A stretch of DNA of 64,000 nucleotides from Burkholderiaceae bacterium (GTDB taxonomy: Bacteria; Pseudomonadota; Gammaproteobacteria; Burkholderiales; Burkholderiaceae_B), in NCBI GenBank assembly GCA_021208885.1, contig JAJOJF010000040.1, forward strand, positions 1-64,000, given 5' to 3'. A model generated the notes under the pieces. The model was not told where the DNA came from and searched no databases. It worked only from the letters and a program-made list of their open reading frames with translations. Below are positions 61,764 to 64,000 of this stretch, in pieces. The position numbers and the translations under genes are program-made. The first letter of the stretch is position 1, and the number at the start of each line of letters is the position of its first letter.

Positions 61764-64000
61764 TCAGGCAGCCCGTTTGATCTCGATAACTTTGCCCTCA
61801 AGATGATCTAGAAGATCTTTTGCTTTCTTTGTTGCTGACTGAACATTACGTAACTTGACATGACCATATCCTCTGATCTCCTCAGGAATGCGAGCCAAGG
61901 CAACAGCTGATTCATATCGCTGCGTCGTTGGTGTTTTCTTGAGGACATCCAAGATTCTCTGAATGTGATCCTCATATTGGGTAATCAGATTGCGTTCCAT
62001 CCGTCTCTCATGTGTTACGCCAAAAATATCGAACATGGTTCCGCGAAGAAATTTTAGTTTGGCCAGCAGTCGAAACGCTGAAATAATCCAGGGCCCAAAT
62101 TCGCGTTTGCGTGGTAAGCCCGTGTGAGCGTCGCTTTTGCTCATTAAAGGCGGGGCCAAATGGAAAGTCAAACGATAGTCGCCCTCGAATCGACTGGAAA
62201 TTGAGTCAAGAAATTTGCTCTCGGTGTGCAATCTGGCAACTTCATACTCATCCTTTATTGCCAACAACTTAAAGTAGTAGCGAGCGACCGCGTCAGTGAG
62301 GTCGGTTTTGCCGGGGAAAGCGGAGGTTTCAAATCTTTGAGTCTGACTCACAAGCTCTAGGTACTGGTTAGCAAGTTTTCTATTTTGGTACTGCTCAAGA
62401 AACTTCGCCCTCGTCCCGATAGTTGATTCCAAACTATCCGTTTTAGCTGGCGAAATCATGAGGATAGGCCGATCTTTGCCTTGGAGGTTGGCTTGCACTT
62501 GGATAGGATCGACCGCAAGTGTTCGTCCCCAACGGAAGGCTGCGAGATTCATCTCTGCACTCGTGCCGTTTAGTTGGATAGCAGTTTCAATCGCCTCAGC
62601 GCCGAGTGGTATCAAACCTCTCTGATAGGCATATCCAACCATTAAAAGGTTACTCGCGATGCTGTCTCCTAACAAGTCGACGGCCCACTTGCTGGCATCA
62701 ATGTAGGCACATTGCTCTAAGCCGAGTGTTTGCTCAATGTTTTGTTTAAGTTGCTGGTCTGGAAACTTGAGATCAGCATTGCGCGTAAAGTCGCCTGGCA
62801 TTGACTGGTTTGAGTTGATGATCATGGTGGTAACACCCGATCTGACTGTGTTCAGTGTTTTCGTGTGGCCTGCAACGATCATGTCGCAACCAAGTATTAA
62901 GTTCGCTCCACCAGCAGCAATTCGAATGGTCTTGATATCTTCTGGTTTGAGGCCGAATCGTAGATGGCTCCAAACTGACCCTCCCTTTTGGGCAAGACCT
63001 GCCATGTCCAACAAGCCACAGCCTTTCCCCTCTAGGTGGGCTGCCATACCCAGAATTGCACCAATCGTGACGACACCTGTGCCGCCCATGCCAGCGACTA
63101 AAACACTGTATACGCCATGCTCTAAGTTTGGTCTATCGGGGTCGGGCAGAGGTGAATTGTTTTCTAGTGTCACTGGCGCAGGTTTTCTAAGTTGGCCGCC
63201 CTGCACAGTCACAAAGCTTGGGCAAAAGCCTTTTAGGCAAGAGAAGTCCTTGTTACAAGCGGATTGATCGATCGTTCTTTTTCGTCCAAACTCAGTCTCA
63301 AGAGGTTGAATTGCGACACAATTGGACTGAACGCCGCAGTCGCCACAACCCTCGCAAATCAGATCATTGATTACGACTCTTTTGGCCGGATCGGGGAAGC
63401 TGCCGCGTTTGCGTCTCCGCCTTTTTTCTGCGGCGCAGGTTTGGTCATAAATCAGAATCGTGGTTCCAGGGATTTCTCTTAACTGCCTTTGAACCCAGTC
63501 AAGTTCATCTCGATGATGAATCTGTACGCCGACAGGCCAGACCACGTCAGCGCTGTATTTATCAGGCTCGTCAGTCACCACTGCAATTCTCTGCACGCCC
63601 TCTGCATGACACTGATGTGCAATGCGAGCTGGGTCAAGGGGGCCATCGTGTTTTTGTCCGCCAGTCATCGCAACTGCATCGTTGTAGAGAATTTTAAAAG
63701 TGATGTTGGTTTTAGCTGAAACGGCCGCTCGGATAGCCAGCAGACCGGAATGGAAGTAAGTGCCATCGCCCATGTTCTGAAACATGTGATTGCGTTTCGA
63801 AAAGGGTGCCTCACCCACCCATGACAGTCCTTCTCCGCCCATTTGGGTGTATCCCAAAGTCGATCGTTGCATGGATTGAGCCATCCAGCTACAACCAATG
63901 CCAGCGTAGGCTTGGCTGCCCGCCGGGACAACGGTGGAGCTATTGTGTGGGCAGCCAGCACAGAAATAGAAACTTCGAGCTATCGGGTCGATCAGTTCGG
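61764..64000 (-). CDS. Indolepyruvate ferredoxin oxidoreductase, fused form, C-terminal about 745 residues (runs off window)
   Basis: Oxidatively decarboxylates aryl- or branched-chain 2-oxoacids to acyl-CoA with ferredoxin. The visible part begins with YFCAGCPHNSSTVVPAGSQA and the TPP-binding region GDGTYFHSGLLAI and YNDAVAMTGGQKHDG. A ferredoxin-like cluster follows (CEGCGDCGVQSNC then CNKDFSCLKGFCP), then the gamma-type domain GMGGTGVVTIGAILGMAAHL and a C-terminal helical domain. Whole proteins of this family in Burkholderiales are about 1150-1190 residues, so the N-terminal pyruvate-binding third lies outside. Confidence 0.93.
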   Translation of the reverse strand, partial: ELIDPIARSFYFCAGCPHNSSTVVPAGSQAYAGIGCSWMAQSMQRSTLGYTQMGGEGLSWVGEAPFSKRNHMFQNMGDGTYFHSGLLAIRAAVSAKTNITFKILYNDAVAMTGGQKHDGPLDPARIAHQCHAEGVQRIAVVTDEPDKYSADVVWPVGVQIHHRDELDWVQRQLREIPGTTILIYDQTCAAEKRRRRKRGSFPDPAKRVVINDLICEGCGDCGVQSNCVAIQPLETEFGRKRTIDQSACNKDFSCLKGFCPSFVTVQGGQLRKPAPVTLENNSPLPDPDRPNLEHGVYSVLVAGMGGTGVVTIGAILGMAAHLEGKGCGLLDMAGLAQKGGSVWSHLRFGLKPEDIKTIRIAAGGANLILGCDMIVAGHTKTLNTVRSGVTTMIINSNQSMPGDFTRNADLKFPDQQLKQNIEQTLGLEQCAYIDASKWAVDLLGDSIASNLLMVGYAYQRGLIPLGAEAIETAIQLNGTSAEMNLAAFRWGRTLAVDPIQVQANLQGKDRPILMISPAKTDSLESTIGTRAKFLEQYQNRKLANQYLELVSQTQRFETSAFPGKTDLTDAVARYYFKLLAIKDEYEVARLHTESKFLDSISSRFEGDYRLTFHLAPPLMSKSDAHTGLPRKREFGPWIISAFRLLAKLKFLRGTMFDIFGVTHERRMERNLITQYEDHIQRILDVLKKTPTTQRYESAVALARIPEEIRGYGHVKLRNVQSATKKAKDLLDHLEGKVIEIKRAA

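Noticed and set aside
1-64000. CRISPR arrays, insertion sequences, rRNA
   Set aside because: No regularly spaced direct repeats of CRISPR size, no transposase motifs and no rRNA sequence were seen.

Overview
The window looks like chromosomal DNA of a betaproteobacterium of the order Burkholderiales, most likely Alcaligenaceae or a close relative. This rests on protein sequences and gene order (rplM-rpsI-argC-erpA-anmK-M23 peptidase-tyrS, then glyA-nrdR-ribD-ribE), a BvgS-like hybrid kinase and a fused indolepyruvate ferredoxin oxidoreductase. No database search was possible; family names come from recognised motifs.

Layout. 1-20.7 kb is core genome: the 5' end of nrdA behind two NrdR boxes, gltX, a CoA-ligase-like/GNAT acetyltransferase, a carboxylesterase, darP, pmbA, ribosomal proteins L13 and S9, argC, an APC permease, erpA, anmK, an M23 peptidase, tyrS, a PEBP protein, glyA, nrdR (regulator of the nrdA promoter at the left end), ribD and riboflavin synthase. 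20.75-31.8 kb is an 11 kb genomic island in tRNA-Ser(GGA), bounded by a 59-bp repeat of the tRNA 3' part. It carries a tyrosine integrase, an SRA-HNH (type IV restriction-like) gene, a NucS-like nuclease, a DUF2569 membrane protein, an XRE regulator, a structured RNA element, two genes behind near-duplicate structured 5' leaders, and a broken gene with DNA-polymerase-A-like palm motifs. 31.8-37.1 kb has hipBA, a fatty acid hydroxylase-superfamily protein, a Tat-type beta carbonic anhydrase and a HEPN-MNT toxin-antitoxin pair. 37.5-49.6 kb has a hybrid histidine kinase with a decayed HPt tail, a FUSC/HlyD/outer-membrane efflux operon, an ion-channel protein, an MGDG-synthase-like glycosyltransferase and small membrane or redox proteins. 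49.7-55.8 kb is a 2-aminoethylphosphonate cluster (phnX, an FAD oxidoreductase, a three-gene ABC importer). 56-59.5 kb is a polar amino acid ABC operon with a protein phosphatase inside it and no ATPase gene. The right end has two small ORFs, an alpha/beta hydrolase, a UPF0149 protein and the C-terminal two thirds of the indolepyruvate ferredoxin oxidoreductase.

Several genes are interrupted by single-base changes. In the core genes (tyrS, ribD, and the M23 peptidase twice) each is a one-base loss in a homopolymer, which suggests sequence error because tyrS should be essential. In the island (integrase, polymerase-like gene twice, Nudix gene twice) each is best explained by one extra base, which may be real decay. 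The most novel signals are the duplicated structured leader (24.3 and 24.9 kb), the structured RNA with terminator just upstream, and the palm-motif polymerase-like protein.
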